The notes: generated from the letters alone by a model not told the origin. DNA of 64,000 nt from Paraburkholderia sp. BCC1886 (GCF_900996245.1 NZ_CAAJGK010000041.1:533382-597381); one strand, 5' to 3'; shown: positions 1-8,990, numbered from the stretch's first letter. Program-made: numbers and translations.

Positions 1-146
1 TATCGAGTCTGATCGATCTGCTCGACACGCAACGCGAAGAGTTCACCGCGCAGCAGAACGTGGTGGCAGGGCAGGCCGAGTTGCTCAAAGACTTCGTCTC
101 GTTGCAGAAGAGCCTGGGGTTGGGATGGCAGGCGCCGCAAGCCTAG
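1..146 (+). CDS. C-terminal end of an RND efflux outer-membrane factor (NodT/OprM-like), partial
   Basis: An open frame enters from the left edge and stops with TAG at 144-146, leaving 47 residues. The tail contains SLIDLLDTQRE, followed by a heptad-like helix and the ending SLGLGWQ. Outer-membrane channels of tripartite RND pumps (NodT/OprM family) end this way: a last coiled-coil hairpin and a short conserved L-G-G/L-G-W tail. The channel would span the outer membrane and periplasm and export drugs or solvents. The partner inner-membrane pump and adaptor would lie to the left of the window. Family assignment rests on only 47 residues. Confidence 0.6.
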   Translation, partial: SSLIDLLDTQREEFTAQQNVVAGQAELLKDFVSLQKSLGLGWQAPQA

Positions 147-225
147 ACGTTGCGCAAAACGCGCCGATGCATGTGGTCTGCGCGCGACACCTGTTCATGA
201 AAGTTTATTCATCTCGCTGTCCGAA

Positions 226-245
226 CGAGGCCTATAACGGCCTCG
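226..245. other. Palindrome in the gap between the efflux gene and the porin
   Basis: Seven-base arms CGAGGCC and GGCCTCG enclose the loop TATAAC, about 80 bases after the efflux stop. There is no following T-run, so it is a weak candidate for a terminator; it could equally be an operator, since its loop resembles a -10 box. The rest of the 147-453 gap shows no ORF or RNA that I can support. It presumably carries the porin promoter and leader. Confidence 0.35.
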
Positions 246-453
246 CCGCAAGCGCTCGCCGCCCTCGACGGAGCACGGCGCGCGGCTCTTGCGGTTCCTG
301 AAAGACTGAGTTTCGCTTCACTGGGTTCCCGGTGGAAAGTGGCTACTTAAACTCCGCTTCGCGCTCACGCTGAATCTTCAACGTGGCTCGACGGGGAGCG
401 TGCAAACAACGGCCACTTTATTTTCAGAAACCATCGGACAGGTGAACAGATCC

Positions 454-1599
454 ATGAAGAAGACTTACCTCTGCACTGCGCTCGCCACGCTTTTTCTGTG
501 CAATGTCGCCCACGCTCAAAGCAGTGTCACGCTTTACGGTTTGATCGATGAAGGCGTGAACTTCACGACCAATACGGCGGGGCATCGCGGTTACCAGATG
601 GTCAGTGGCGACACGGTGGGAAGCCGTTGGGGCATCAAGGGCGCCGAAGACCTGGGCGGCGGTCTGAAAGCCGTGTTCCAGTTGGAAAACGGGTTCAACA
701 CGAATACCGGCGCGCTGGGTCAAGGCGGTCTGATGTTCGGCCGCCAGGCTTTCGTCGGCCTGTCGTCGGCGCAATACGGCACGGTGACGTTCGGCCGTCA
801 GTACGATCCGACCGTCGACATGTGGAGCGGCTTCACCGCGGCCGGCAACTGGGAAGGCGATCTGGGCGCACACCCGTTCGACAACGACAACGCCGACTGG
901 GATTACCGTATCAACAACTCGGTGAAGTACGTGTCGCCGACGCTGCGCGGATTCACGGGTGAAGCGATGTACGGTTTCAGCAACCAGGCGGGCGGCTTCG
1001 CGCAGAACCGCATGTATAGCCTCGCCGGTAACTACCAGATGGGCCCGTTCTCGGCTGCCGTCGCCTACATGAAGACCAATGCGGGCGGCACCAGCACGAG
1101 CGGTGCGCTCAGCGACGGCACCAGCGTGTTCAACGCGCAGTCGCAACAGAATATCGATGCCGGTGTGTCCTATAAGTTCTCGGACAAGGCCATGCTCGAG
1201 TTCGCGTATTCGCATATCGACGTGTACAACCCGACCGGCAATCTGTACTTCAACGATCAGCCGACTGCGGGCACTCAAAACTCGTGGAAGTTCGATAACT
1301 TCGAAATCAACGGACAGTACTATTTCCGTCACGACTTCTGGCTCGGCGCCGCTTACACCTTCACGCAGGCGCACGTGGCGACGACCTCGGGGCATTCGGA
1401 TCCGAAGTGGAACCAGGTTTCGTTGATGCTCGACTACGATTTGAGCGCAAGGACGTCGGTGTACGTGCAGGGCGCCTACCAGCACGTAAGCGGCGGCAAT
1501 GGCACCGATTTCGATTACGCGGACATCGTCGGCTCGTCGGGCGCGTCGTCTTCGGGTAACCAGATGGTCTACCGTCTCGCGATGACGCATCGGTTCTAG
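454..1599 (+). CDS. General porin, Gram-negative OmpC/Omp32-like family
   Basis: This is a trimeric outer-membrane beta-barrel for passive uptake of small hydrophilic solutes. From the ATG at 454 the product is 381 residues, with a classic signal peptide (MKKTYLCTALATLFLC, cleaved after AHA) and the first barrel strand SSVTLYGLIDEG. It ends in aromatic F (MTHRF), the C-terminal signature recognised by the BAM machinery. The frame is open upstream to a GTG at 400, but that start would place 18 non-signal residues ahead of the leader. A GGACAGG at 436-442 can serve the 454 start. Its size and start-to-end motifs fit the Burkholderiales porin_4 family. It is monocistronic and closed by a strong terminator. 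Confidence 0.93.
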   Translation: MKKTYLCTALATLFLCNVAHAQSSVTLYGLIDEGVNFTTNTAGHRGYQMVSGDTVGSRWGIKGAEDLGGGLKAVFQLENGFNTNTGALGQGGLMFGRQAFVGLSSAQYGTVTFGRQYDPTVDMWSGFTAAGNWEGDLGAHPFDNDNADWDYRINNSVKYVSPTLRGFTGEAMYGFSNQAGGFAQNRMYSLAGNYQMGPFSAAVAYMKTNAGGTSTSGALSDGTSVFNAQSQQNIDAGVSYKFSDKAMLEFAYSHIDVYNPTGNLYFNDQPTAGTQNSWKFDNFEINGQYYFRHDFWLGAAYTFTQAHVATTSGHSDPKWNQVSLMLDYDLSARTSVYVQGAYQHVSGGNGTDFDYADIVGSSGASSSGNQMVYRLAMTHRF

Positions 1600-1624
1600 G
1601 CAGTCGGCCCAGCAGCAAAACTAA

Positions 1625-1658
1625 AAAACCACAGCCCGCGAAAACGGGCTGTGGTTTT
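1625..1658. terminator. Bidirectional intrinsic terminator between porin and DUF4148 gene
   Basis: A perfect 14-bp stem (1625-1638 with 1645-1658) has a 6-base loop, a GC-rich core, flanking A-run and T-run. It lies between two convergent genes and can stop transcription from both sides. Confidence 0.92.
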
Positions 1659-1673
1659 GTCGTTAGCCAGATA

Positions 1674-1916
1674 TCAGTGATGCGCGTACACCGTGCGGTT
1701 CAGATAAGCAATCTGGCCGTCCTTCTGCGCTTCGATGAGTTCGTGATAAACCTGCGCCCGGGTTTTCTGCATGACGGGCTGAACGTAAGACGTGATCTGG
1801 ACATTGTCCGGCGCGACCGGCGACGGGGCCGGGGCCGGGCTTCCGACCGTGGTTTGCGCAAATGCCGAACCGCTGACGACCATACATACCAAGACGGCGA
1901 GCGATACCTTTCTCAT
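1674..1916 (-). CDS. Small secreted DUF4148-like protein
   Basis: The 80-residue product has a signal peptide (MRKVSLAVLVCMVVSGSAFA, cleaved before QTT) and a Pro/Ala-rich segment. Its C-terminal helix, KTRAQVYHELIEAQKDG, resembles the TRAxVxxELxxxxxxG core of DUF4148. Such short periplasmic or secreted proteins are abundant in Burkholderia and have no established biochemical role. The reverse-strand ATG is preceded by a purine-rich GAAGGAGAAGT sequence, a good ribosome site. It is transcribed towards the porin terminator. The short length and low similarity leave the family call tentative, but it is very probably a real gene. Confidence 0.68.
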   Translation of the reverse strand: MRKVSLAVLVCMVVSGSAFAQTTVGSPAPAPSPVAPDNVQITSYVQPVMQKTRAQVYHELIEAQKDGQIAYLNRTVYAHH

Positions 1917-2027
1917 GACTTCTCCTTCATCTTCGGAACAGTAGATGACGAAGAATAATGAGTGGGGCGTATCAGGGCGCTCGCATCGGAATGAAGAGTT
2001 TTTTAAGGCTCGCTTCGTCCCGCGTCG

Positions 2028-2807
2028 TCAGATTACCAGTCCGCCCGAGACCTCGATTCGCTGCGCGTTGACCCAGCGATTGTCGTCCGATAGAAGCGCC
2101 GCGATCATCGGGCCGATATCGTCGGGAACGCCGGCGCGTCCCAAGGCGGTGAGTTCGGCGATATGGCGGTTCACCTCGGGATTGTCGCGCACAATACCGC
2201 CGCTGAAATCCGTCGCTACCGCGCCCGGCGCAACGACGTTCACGGTAATGCCGCGCGGTCCGAGTTCTTTCGCCATATATTTGGTCAACACTTCGACCGC
2301 ACCTTTCATCGACCCATACGCCGCGCCGCCGGGACCGATGATGCGGGTTCGACCCGTCGAAATATTGACGATGCGGCCGCCGTCGCGAATCAGCGGCAAG
2401 AGTTTCTGGCTCAGAAAGAACGCGCCTTTGAAGTGCACGCGGTAGAGGTTGTCCAGTTCTTCCTCGGTGGCCTTGTCGAACGGCATGTTGCGGTGATTGT
2501 TGCCGGCGTTGTTCACCAGAAAATCGAAGTGCGTCGCACCGAGGCTCGTCAGCGCCGACCGCACTTGCGTGACGAACGCGTCGAATGCGCCGACCTCGCC
2601 GGTATCGAGTTGCACGGCGACGGCGCGCGCGCCGGCTTCCTGCACGGCGGCCACGACCGCATCGGCGTCTTCGCGATGACTGTGATAAGTGAAGAGGGAA
2701 TCGACGCCACGCGCGGCCAGATTCAACACGGTGTTACGGCCGATGCCGCGACTCCCGCCGGTGACGATGGCGATCTTGCGAGCGGATTGGGATGGCTGGA
2801 CGGTCAA
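2028..2807 (-). CDS. Short-chain dehydrogenase/reductase (SDR), TTG start
   Basis: This is a classical NAD(P)-dependent SDR of 259 residues. The Rossmann motif TGGSRGIG is at about residues 16-23, followed by NNAGNN, the catalytic Ser in ISTGR and Tyr/Lys in YGSMK, and a C-terminal WVNAQRIEVSGG segment. The frame is open further upstream. However, AGGAG on the reverse strand (about 2814-2819) sits 7 bases before a TTG at 2807, exactly where SDR homology begins, so I take TTG as the start. The N-terminus before it (42 residues) has no SDR character. The substrate is not deducible; relatives include 3-oxoacyl-ACP reductase-like and sugar or alcohol dehydrogenases. It appears monocistronic. Confidence 0.9.
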   Translation of the reverse strand: MTVQPSQSARKIAIVTGGSRGIGRNTVLNLAARGVDSLFTYHSHREDADAVVAAVQEAGARAVAVQLDTGEVGAFDAFVTQVRSALTSLGATHFDFLVNNAGNNHRNMPFDKATEEELDNLYRVHFKGAFFLSQKLLPLIRDGGRIVNISTGRTRIIGPGGAAYGSMKGAVEVLTKYMAKELGPRGITVNVVAPGAVATDFSGGIVRDNPEVNRHIAELTALGRAGVPDDIGPMIAALLSDDNRWVNAQRIEVSGGLVI

Positions 2808-2950
2808 GGTGGAACTCCTGTGAAGGTCAATGTCGACCGTCAGATTAGCCGCCGCCATGGTCGTGGGTGAATGCCGGGACCTGGCGAATTCCTGCCTATT
2901 CGTGTTTGTTCGCTCATCGAGTCGCAGTCCCACCCGCTATTTGATCTGTA

Positions 2951-2999
2951 TTGCATTGGCGGCCCGTCGCCCTTATTATTGCGAGTGATTATCATTTGC
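2951..2999 (+). promoter_or_regulatory. Sigma-70 promoter with Fur box ahead of the fecI-like gene
   Basis: A -35 TTGCAT (2951-2956) and -10 TATTAT (2974-2979) are 17 bases apart. Immediately after the -10, 2981-2999 has the core TGATTATCA, which matches 8 of 9 bases of the Fur-box centre TGATAATCA and 13 of 19 over the whole consensus. Known logic: Fur-Fe represses ECF iron-sigma genes. Inference: expression is induced by iron starvation. Confidence 0.68.
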
Positions 3000-3016
3000 A
3001 TCCTAAGCGTGTTCGT

Positions 3017-3544
3017 GTGCCGACCTCATCTCCCGCTCATCTGGACTCTGTTTCCACGCTTTACTGCGACCACCAACCGTGGTTGCGGGGCTGGTTGCGC
3101 AAAAAATTAGGTTGCGCGGAGAAGGCGGCGGATCTGGCGCAGGACACGTTCGTGCGCGTGCTGGCGGGTCAGGCGGGGGACGAGAGGATCGTCGAGCCGC
3201 GCGCATTTCTCACCACCATCGCGCAGCGCGTGCTGTCGAACCACTGGCGACGTGAAAAGCTGGAGCAGGCTTATCTGGACGCGCTGATGCTGGTGCCCGA
3301 ACAATGGGAACTGTCGCTCGAAGCGCGCGCGATCCTGCTGGAAACGCTGCTGGAACTCGACCGCCTGCTCGACGGACTTGCCGGCCCGGTACGGCGCGCG
3401 TTCCTGTTGACCCAACTCGACGGCCTGACGCACGCGCAGGTCGCCGTCGAACTCGGTATCTCGGTACCGACGGTCAAGCGCTACGTGGTGAAAGCGCTCC
3501 AGCAATGTTATTTCGCCGATCTCCGGCTCGCCGATCGCGCGTGA
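3017..3544 (+). CDS. ECF sigma factor, FecI-like
   Basis: This 175-residue RNA-polymerase sigma factor has region 2 near residues 15-75 (LYCDHQPWLRGWLRKKLG, then ADLAQDTFVRVL) and a region 4 HTH near residues 115-160 (LTHAQVAVELGISVPTVKRYV). Both are hallmarks of the iron-starvation FecI group. An open frame reaches upstream to 2951, but that would translate through the promoter and Fur box. The GTG at 3017 lies just downstream of the predicted transcript start and gives the normal family length. It is followed 22 bases later by the fecR-like anti-sigma gene and then a receptor with a signalling domain, the standard surface-signalling trio. It probably directs transcription of the receptor gene. 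Confidence 0.9.
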   Translation: MPTSSPAHLDSVSTLYCDHQPWLRGWLRKKLGCAEKAADLAQDTFVRVLAGQAGDERIVEPRAFLTTIAQRVLSNHWRREKLEQAYLDALMLVPEQWELSLEARAILLETLLELDRLLDGLAGPVRRAFLLTQLDGLTHAQVAVELGISVPTVKRYVVKALQQCYFADLRLADRA

Positions 3545-3566
3545 ACTGACCGTCGACCCACGCCCC

Positions 3567-4592
3567 ATGTCTTCTTCCTCCTGGTACGAGTCCACCCGCG
3601 AAGCCTCCGCGATACCGGCGCAGGTCGCTCAGCGCGCGGTCGAATGGCTCGTCGAATTGCAGGAACCGGAGATCAGCGCAGAGCGGGTCGAAACATGGCG
3701 CCGCTGGCGCGCCGAGCATCCCGATCACGAACGCGCGTGGCGGCGCATCGAAACCGTCAATGGCATGTTGAACCGGACCGCGTCGCCCGCGCGCTCAATA
3801 CTGGCGCGCGCCACGCTGGCGCCGCCGCGGTCGCCCGCCCGGCGCCGCGCCGTGAAGACGCTGAGCGTGCTGATCTACACCGGCGGCCTGGCATGGGCTG
3901 CCGAAGAGCATCTGCCATGGCGCAAGTGGAGCGCCGACGTTCGCACGGGCGTGGGCGAACAGCGGTTGCTTGCGCTCGGCGACGGCACGCAGATCGTGCT
4001 GAATACGGATAGCGCAATCGACGTCCGCTTCAACGGTACGCAGCGTCGCTTAAGAGTCGTCAGCGGCGAGATTCTCGTCACCACCGCGCGTGATCCGCAC
4101 TCGCCGGCGCGAGCGTTCGCCGTCGAAACGCCGCAAGGTCTGGCGACGCCGCTCGGCACGCGTTTCACCGTCGGTCTGCAGGATGGCGCGACGAGCGTCG
4201 GCGTGTTCCAGGGCGCGGTACGACTCGAACCGGGCGCGATGACAGAACCGGCACTGGTTCTGCAGGCGGGGCAACAGGGGAGCTTCAGCCCGTTCGGCGT
4301 GCAGGGCACGGCGGCGCTGGATCGCGACAGTGCTGCGTGGAGCGAGGGCTTCATCGTGGCGAAAAACCGGCGGCTCGGCGACTTCCTGCAGGAGTTGAAC
4401 CGCTATACCGACGCCAGCATCAGTTGCGACCCGAGCGTCGCCGCAACGCTCGTGTCGGGGTCGTACTCGCTGGGCGATATCGGCGTGGCGCTGGAGACGC
4501 TTGCGCTCGCGTTGCACCTCCACATAAAGCGTCAGCGTCGTTTCTGGGGTGACGAAGCAATCCGCCTGATGCCGCCGGGCAGCAATGCGTAG
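3567..4592 (+). CDS. FecR-family anti-sigma factor / sigma regulator
   Basis: The 341-residue protein has an N-terminal DUF4880 domain (AVEWLVELQEPEISAERVE, then WRAEHPDHERAWRRIE). A short hydrophobic stretch near residues 98-112 is the likely single membrane span. The periplasmic FecR domain includes VRTGVGEQRLLALGDGT, and a C-terminal DUF4974-like domain contains FLQELNRYTDASISCDPSVA. Such proteins relay a signal from the N-terminal domain of the TonB receptor to the cytoplasmic sigma factor. Gene order sigma-fecR-receptor supports this. The 110-base gap to the receptor probably contains the sigma-dependent receptor promoter, but I could not recognise a clear one. Confidence 0.92.
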   Translation: MSSSSWYESTREASAIPAQVAQRAVEWLVELQEPEISAERVETWRRWRAEHPDHERAWRRIETVNGMLNRTASPARSILARATLAPPRSPARRRAVKTLSVLIYTGGLAWAAEEHLPWRKWSADVRTGVGEQRLLALGDGTQIVLNTDSAIDVRFNGTQRRLRVVSGEILVTTARDPHSPARAFAVETPQGLATPLGTRFTVGLQDGATSVGVFQGAVRLEPGAMTEPALVLQAGQQGSFSPFGVQGTAALDRDSAAWSEGFIVAKNRRLGDFLQELNRYTDASISCDPSVAATLVSGSYSLGDIGVALETLALALHLHIKRQRRFWGDEAIRLMPPGSNA

Positions 4593-4702
4593 TCGACGCA
4601 AGCGATCAAAAATTATTTGCCGCCGACTTGAGCCGTTTTGGCTTTTCGCGGGACATGGAAAGTAGGAAGGCACATTTTTCATGATCAGCGAAGGGGCACA
4701 AC

Positions 4703-7186
4703 ATGCGTATCGAACGCGCGTCGGGGAAGGGAGTACAGCAGCGATTCAGGCTGGCAAGGATGGCCGGAGCGATCCGGCATGCGACGGCCGGGATGGCAGT
4801 CGGAGTGTCGGTGCTGATGGCGCCGCCTATCGTGCAGGCGCAGACGGGTTCGCTGCGCCACTACGATATCGCCGCGGGTTCGCTGGAAGACGCATTGAAC
4901 CACTTCGGCGTGCGGGCCGGCATCACGTTGTCGTTTCCGGGTGAACTGGCCGCGGGCCAGCACAGCAACGGTCTGCAAGGCGACTACAGCATCGCTGACG
5001 GTCTGAACAGACTGCTCGCCGGCACGGGGCTGCACCCGAAGCCGCAACCGAACGGCAGCTATCTGCTGGAGAAATCCGCGGACACGGCGCCGTCTCCGGC
5101 ACCTTCAGCGCAGGCGCAGGTGCTGCCCGCCGTGGTCGTCACCACCGGGCGCGATGCAATCGTCCAGGCCAACAATCCACCGACCACGATCGCCTCCAAA
5201 ATTCCGCTCGAGCAACGGGAAATACCGCAGTCGGTGACCGTGGTGACCCAGAAGCAGATCGAGGAACAGAACCTTCGCACGCTGGACGATGCGATGCAGT
5301 CGGTGCCCGGCGTCACGGTCAATCTGATCAACCCGAATGACACCGCTTACTATTCGCGCGGCTTCCCGATTTCGACTTTTCAGCTCGACGGCGTGCCGAC
5401 CGTGATTCCTTCGTCGGGCGGCGGCACCATCGCGGATGACCTCGCGATGTACGAAAGCGTCGAAGTGCTGCGCGGACCAGCGGGTCTTTTCAACGGACTG
5501 GGCGGCGATGGCGGCGTCATCAACCTGGTGCGCAAGCATGCGCCTGCCGCGTTCCAGGCATCGGCCGAAGTGTCAGCCGGCAACTACGCGAACCGGATCG
5601 AGCAGGTCGATATCGGCGGACCGCTGAATGCCGCCGGCACGCTGAAAGGGCGACTCGTCGCGATGCAGCACGATCAGGGGCTATTGCAGGACGGCGCGTG
5701 GCAACGCGACCAGCAGGTCTACGGTACGCTCGAAGCGGACCTGACGCCGAACACGATCGCGCGCGTCGGCGCGAGCTACACGAAAACCTTCGGCCACGTG
5801 ATGTACGGCATACCCGCCTATTCGACGGGTTACGGCATCGTCGACGTGCCGCGCTCCGCCTACATCGGTGCCGATTGGGACAAGCTGGAAAACGAGAAGA
5901 CCAATGCGTTCGCCGAGCTGGAGCAGAAACTCGGCGGCGGCTGGAAAGCCAAGCTGGCGTTCAATTACACGCATATCTACACGCATTATCTGAACGGCAT
6001 TCCGGGCAGCTATGTCGACCCCGAGACGGATATCGGCGACCTGTACAGCTACAACTATAAGGACAGCAATACGCAGGAAGCGGTGGACCTGTATGCGAGC
6101 GGTCCGTTCAAACTGTTCGGGCGCACGCATCAGCTGACGGTCGGAGCGAACTACATGCACCAGACCGACCGCTCGACGCAGTACTTCGTCAATCCCGCAA
6201 CCGGTTTCGACGTGTGGGGCGACGTCTACACCAGCATCTACGACACGGCGGCCTATTCGAACGATTTCACCAACGGTCAGCAAAACGATTTCCGTTCGAC
6301 GACGAACCAGTACGGCGTGTATGGCGACGCGCGCTTCAGCCTCGCCGATCCGTTGACGCTGATCGTCGGCGGCCGCGTGACCTGGTGGAACACGCAGCTC
6401 ACACCCAATGCGAATCCCGACTACAACTACTTCGGCGAGAACGCGCAGGACGACCGCGTCGGGCCGAAGTTCACGCCGTTCGTCGGGCTCGTGTACGACA
6501 TCGACGATAGGTACTCCGCGTACGCGAGCTACACGTCGATCTACAAACCGCAGACCGATACGTACACGTACGACGGCAAGATCATCAAGCCGGTTACCGG
6601 CGAACAGTATGAAGTCGGGCTGAAAGGCGCGCAGTTCGGCGGCCGGCTGAATACATCGATTGCGCTGTTCCAGATCACCGAAGAGAACCGCGCATTCAGC
6701 GATCCCGCTCATCAGGGTTTCTATCTCGCGCAAGGGCGCGCGCGAAGCCGCGGCGTCGAATTTCAGGCGAGCGGCCAAGTTTTGCCGAACTGGACGGTGG
6801 GCGGCGGCTATACCTACACGATGGCCGAGGCGCTCGACACTAGCGAGACCTTCGGTTCCCCGATCTCGATGACGACGCCCAGGCATCTGTTCAAGCTGTG
6901 GACGAACTACCGTTTGCCCGGCACGCTGAACAAGTGGAGCATCGGCGGGTCCATGTACGTGACCAGTGCAACCTCGTACACGATCGACGATACCGGCAGT
7001 ATGGTCGCGCCCGGCTACGCCACCTTCAATGCGAACGTCGGCTACCAGGCGACGAAAAGTCTCTCGGCGTTGCTGAGCGTCACCAATCTGACGGATCGGA
7101 CCTACGTCAGGACGGCCTCGGGTGCCGGCGGGTATTACTACGGCAATCCGCTGGAAGTGATGCTCACCTTGCGATACAAAATGTAA
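4703..7186 (+). CDS. TonB-dependent siderophore receptor with STN signalling domain (FecA/FhuE/FpvA type)
   Basis: This 827-residue outer-membrane receptor begins with a long signal region ending near VQA-Q. A secretin/TonB N-terminal (STN) domain follows at about residues 48-125 (YDIAAGSLEDALNHFGVRAG and the NGSYLL end). Then come a TonB-box region around VVVTTG, the plug (REIPQSVTVVTQKQIEEQN, SVPGVTV, EVLRGPAGLFNGLGGDGG) and a 22-strand barrel ending LTLRYKM. The STN domain is found only in transducer receptors that talk to FecR. PQSVTVV is typical of receptors for hydroxamate or mixed siderophores. The exact ligand cannot be read. No siderophore biosynthesis or periplasmic uptake genes follow, so it may take up xenosiderophores. 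Confidence 0.93.
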   Translation: MRIERASGKGVQQRFRLARMAGAIRHATAGMAVGVSVLMAPPIVQAQTGSLRHYDIAAGSLEDALNHFGVRAGITLSFPGELAAGQHSNGLQGDYSIADGLNRLLAGTGLHPKPQPNGSYLLEKSADTAPSPAPSAQAQVLPAVVVTTGRDAIVQANNPPTTIASKIPLEQREIPQSVTVVTQKQIEEQNLRTLDDAMQSVPGVTVNLINPNDTAYYSRGFPISTFQLDGVPTVIPSSGGGTIADDLAMYESVEVLRGPAGLFNGLGGDGGVINLVRKHAPAAFQASAEVSAGNYANRIEQVDIGGPLNAAGTLKGRLVAMQHDQGLLQDGAWQRDQQVYGTLEADLTPNTIARVGASYTKTFGHVMYGIPAYSTGYGIVDVPRSAYIGADWDKLENEKTNAFAELEQKLGGGWKAKLAFNYTHIYTHYLNGIPGSYVDPETDIGDLYSYNYKDSNTQEAVDLYASGPFKLFGRTHQLTVGANYMHQTDRSTQYFVNPATGFDVWGDVYTSIYDTAAYSNDFTNGQQNDFRSTTNQYGVYGDARFSLADPLTLIVGGRVTWWNTQLTPNANPDYNYFGENAQDDRVGPKFTPFVGLVYDIDDRYSAYASYTSIYKPQTDTYTYDGKIIKPVTGEQYEVGLKGAQFGGRLNTSIALFQITEENRAFSDPAHQGFYLAQGRARSRGVEFQASGQVLPNWTVGGGYTYTMAEALDTSETFGSPISMTTPRHLFKLWTNYRLPGTLNKWSIGGSMYVTSATSYTIDDTGSMVAPGYATFNANVGYQATKSLSALLSVTNLTDRTYVRTASGAGGYYYGNPLEVMLTLRYKM

Positions 7187-7293
7187 GCCCCCTCAGCGCG
7201 GCACGATAGCGATGCTTGTGCCGATTTATTGGTAGCGCAGCGGCGTCAATGAACCGAGAATGGCATGACCTCCACTCCGTTCAAAGGAAAGTC

Positions 7294-7839
7294 ATGAGCC
7301 AGAATCTTTACGACATCCCCGTTCAGTCCATCGACGGCGCCGCGCTCAAACTCGACGCGTTCAAAGGCAAAGTGCTGCTGATCGTCAACGTCGCGTCCAA
7401 ATGCGGTCTCACGCCGCAATACGAAGCACTGGAAGGGCTGTACAAAAGCAAACGCGAGCAGGGCCTCGAAATTCTGGGTTTCCCCGCGAATAACTTCAAA
7501 GGCCAGGAGCCGGGCAGCGACGAGGAGATCAAGAGCTTTTGCAGCACCACGTACGACGTCGACTTCCCGCTGTTTTCGAAAATCTCCGTGGTGGGCGCCG
7601 ACCAGCATCCGCTTTATCACACGCTGACGAGCACGCAGCCCGCCGCCACCGGCGACGGCCCGTTCCGCGAACGGCTGAAAGGCTATGGCATCGAGCCGAA
7701 TGCCGCGCCTGACGTGCTGTGGAATTTCGAAAAGTTTCTCGTCAGCAAGGACGGCAAGGTGGTGAACCGCTTCGCGCCCGACGTGACCGCGGACGATCCG
7801 CGTCTGGTCGAAGCGATCGACGCCGAACTGGCGCGCTGA
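7294..7839 (+). CDS. Glutathione peroxidase-like thiol peroxidase (BtuE type)
   Basis: The 181-residue thioredoxin-fold peroxidase reduces H2O2 and organic hydroperoxides using thioredoxin or glutathione. The peroxidatic residue is Cys37 in NVASKCGLTPQY, with conserved PANNFKGQEPGS and WNFEKFLV motifs. It is a cysteine rather than selenocysteine enzyme, and the mammalian Gln tetrad position is Asn, as in many bacterial members. The ATG at 7294 follows AAAGGAAA; the upstream in-frame extension from 7216 has no homology character. It is probably a single gene and belongs to the peroxide defence also represented by KatG nearby. Confidence 0.93.
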   Translation: MSQNLYDIPVQSIDGAALKLDAFKGKVLLIVNVASKCGLTPQYEALEGLYKSKREQGLEILGFPANNFKGQEPGSDEEIKSFCSTTYDVDFPLFSKISVVGADQHPLYHTLTSTQPAATGDGPFRERLKGYGIEPNAAPDVLWNFEKFLVSKDGKVVNRFAPDVTADDPRLVEAIDAELAR

Positions 7840-7841
7840 GC

Positions 7842-7876
7842 CGCAATCCGCAATTCGCGATTCGCGACTCGCGACT
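7842..7876. repeat. Five tandem 7-bp repeats between convergent genes
   Basis: Successive heptamers are CGCAATC, CGCAATT, CGCGATT, CGCGACT and CGCGACT, starting just after the peroxidase stop. Adjacent units drift by one or two bases, as in a simple sequence repeat that has expanded and decayed. No intrinsic terminator is evident in the rest of this 102-base gap. Confidence 0.7.
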
Positions 7877-7941
7877 CGACGTAAGCATGAGCACGAGCGC
7901 TACCGGTCGCAGCATTCACTCGCCGCGACCAGTAGCACGCA

Positions 7942-8775
7942 TCAGAAGGCCGGGATGATCGCGCCGTGGTACCGGTCCAGAATGAAGCGCCGCACTTCAT
8001 CCGACTGGTACGCCTTCACCAGTTGCTGTACCCAGGGCTGATTCGCGTCCTGTTCGCGTACCGCGATCAGGCACGCGTACACGCCGTCGCCACCCTCGAC
8101 AAGAATGGTGTCGTGCGCGGGATTCAAGCCGGCCTTGATCGCGTAATCGGCGTTGATGGTGGTCGCGTCGAAGTCATCGAGCGTGCGCGGCAATTGCGCC
8201 GCATCGATCTCGGTGAACTTGAAATGCTTCGGGTTGGCGGTAATGTCGCGCGGCGTCGCGTTGATGCCCGTTACCGGGTCGATGCCCGAGCGCAACGTGA
8301 TAGCGCCGGACTTCTGCAGGAGCAGCAGCACGCGGCTTTCGTTAGCCGGATCGTTGGGGATGCCGATCGAGGCTCCCGCCGGCAGATCGGTAAATTTCTT
8401 GTACTTCTTCGAATACACGCCAATCGGCCCGATCCACGTGCGGCCGATACCCACCAGCTTATAGCCGCGCGCCCGCACCTGAGCGGCCAGAAACGGCCGG
8501 TGCTGGTAGCTGTTCGCGTCGAGATCGCCCGCGTCGAGCGCGGCATCCGGCTGAATGTAGTCGCTGAACGGCACGATCTTGATATGCAGGCCGTAGTCGC
8601 GCTCGGCCACTTTCGCCACTTCCGTGAAAATCTCTTCGTGCGGGCCGGTCGTCACGCCGACCTTGAGCGTTTTCACGTCGGCATGCGCGCCGGCCGTGGA
8701 CAAGGCGAGAACCGCCAACGCGGGAAACGCAAAGCGCACGATCAGGCGGCGCAGGGAGAACGGTGATGACGGCAC
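7942..8775 (-). CDS. MetQ/NlpA-family ABC transporter substrate-binding protein
   Basis: The 277-residue periplasmic protein has a signal peptide of about 33 residues (cleaved near AGAHA-D) and NlpA-family motifs: KVGVTTGPHEEI, DYIQPDAALDAGDLDANSYQH, IGIPNDPANESRVLLLLQ and a C-terminal DEVRRFILDRY. Canonical MetQ binds D/L-methionine. This one lacks a lipobox cysteine, so it should be soluble rather than lipidated, and no MetN ATPase or MetI permease adjoins it. It is divergent from the SfnB-type genes by 215 bases. That placement suggests a role in scavenging sulfur compounds, with the transporter encoded elsewhere. Confidence 0.88.
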   Translation of the reverse strand: MPSSPFSLRRLIVRFAFPALAVLALSTAGAHADVKTLKVGVTTGPHEEIFTEVAKVAERDYGLHIKIVPFSDYIQPDAALDAGDLDANSYQHRPFLAAQVRARGYKLVGIGRTWIGPIGVYSKKYKKFTDLPAGASIGIPNDPANESRVLLLLQKSGAITLRSGIDPVTGINATPRDITANPKHFKFTEIDAAQLPRTLDDFDATTINADYAIKAGLNPAHDTILVEGGDGVYACLIAVREQDANQPWVQQLVKAYQSDEVRRFILDRYHGAIIPAF

Positions 8776-8990
8776 GGCAGAATCCTTTCGAGAAAAAGCG
8801 CCAGGTAAAGTGCGCGTAATCTAGCGCGCCCGACTGCGGCCGCAAACCAATCAATTGGACTATGCAAAGTGCAAAGCAATGGGGCGCTGTCTGCGCGCTG
8901 ACGACGCTGCAGCAGATAAGCAAATGAAAAATGAATGGTTCAACGGCGCGCGCGAAGGTCTTAACCTCGAACCATTCCGCTAGAGGTTGC

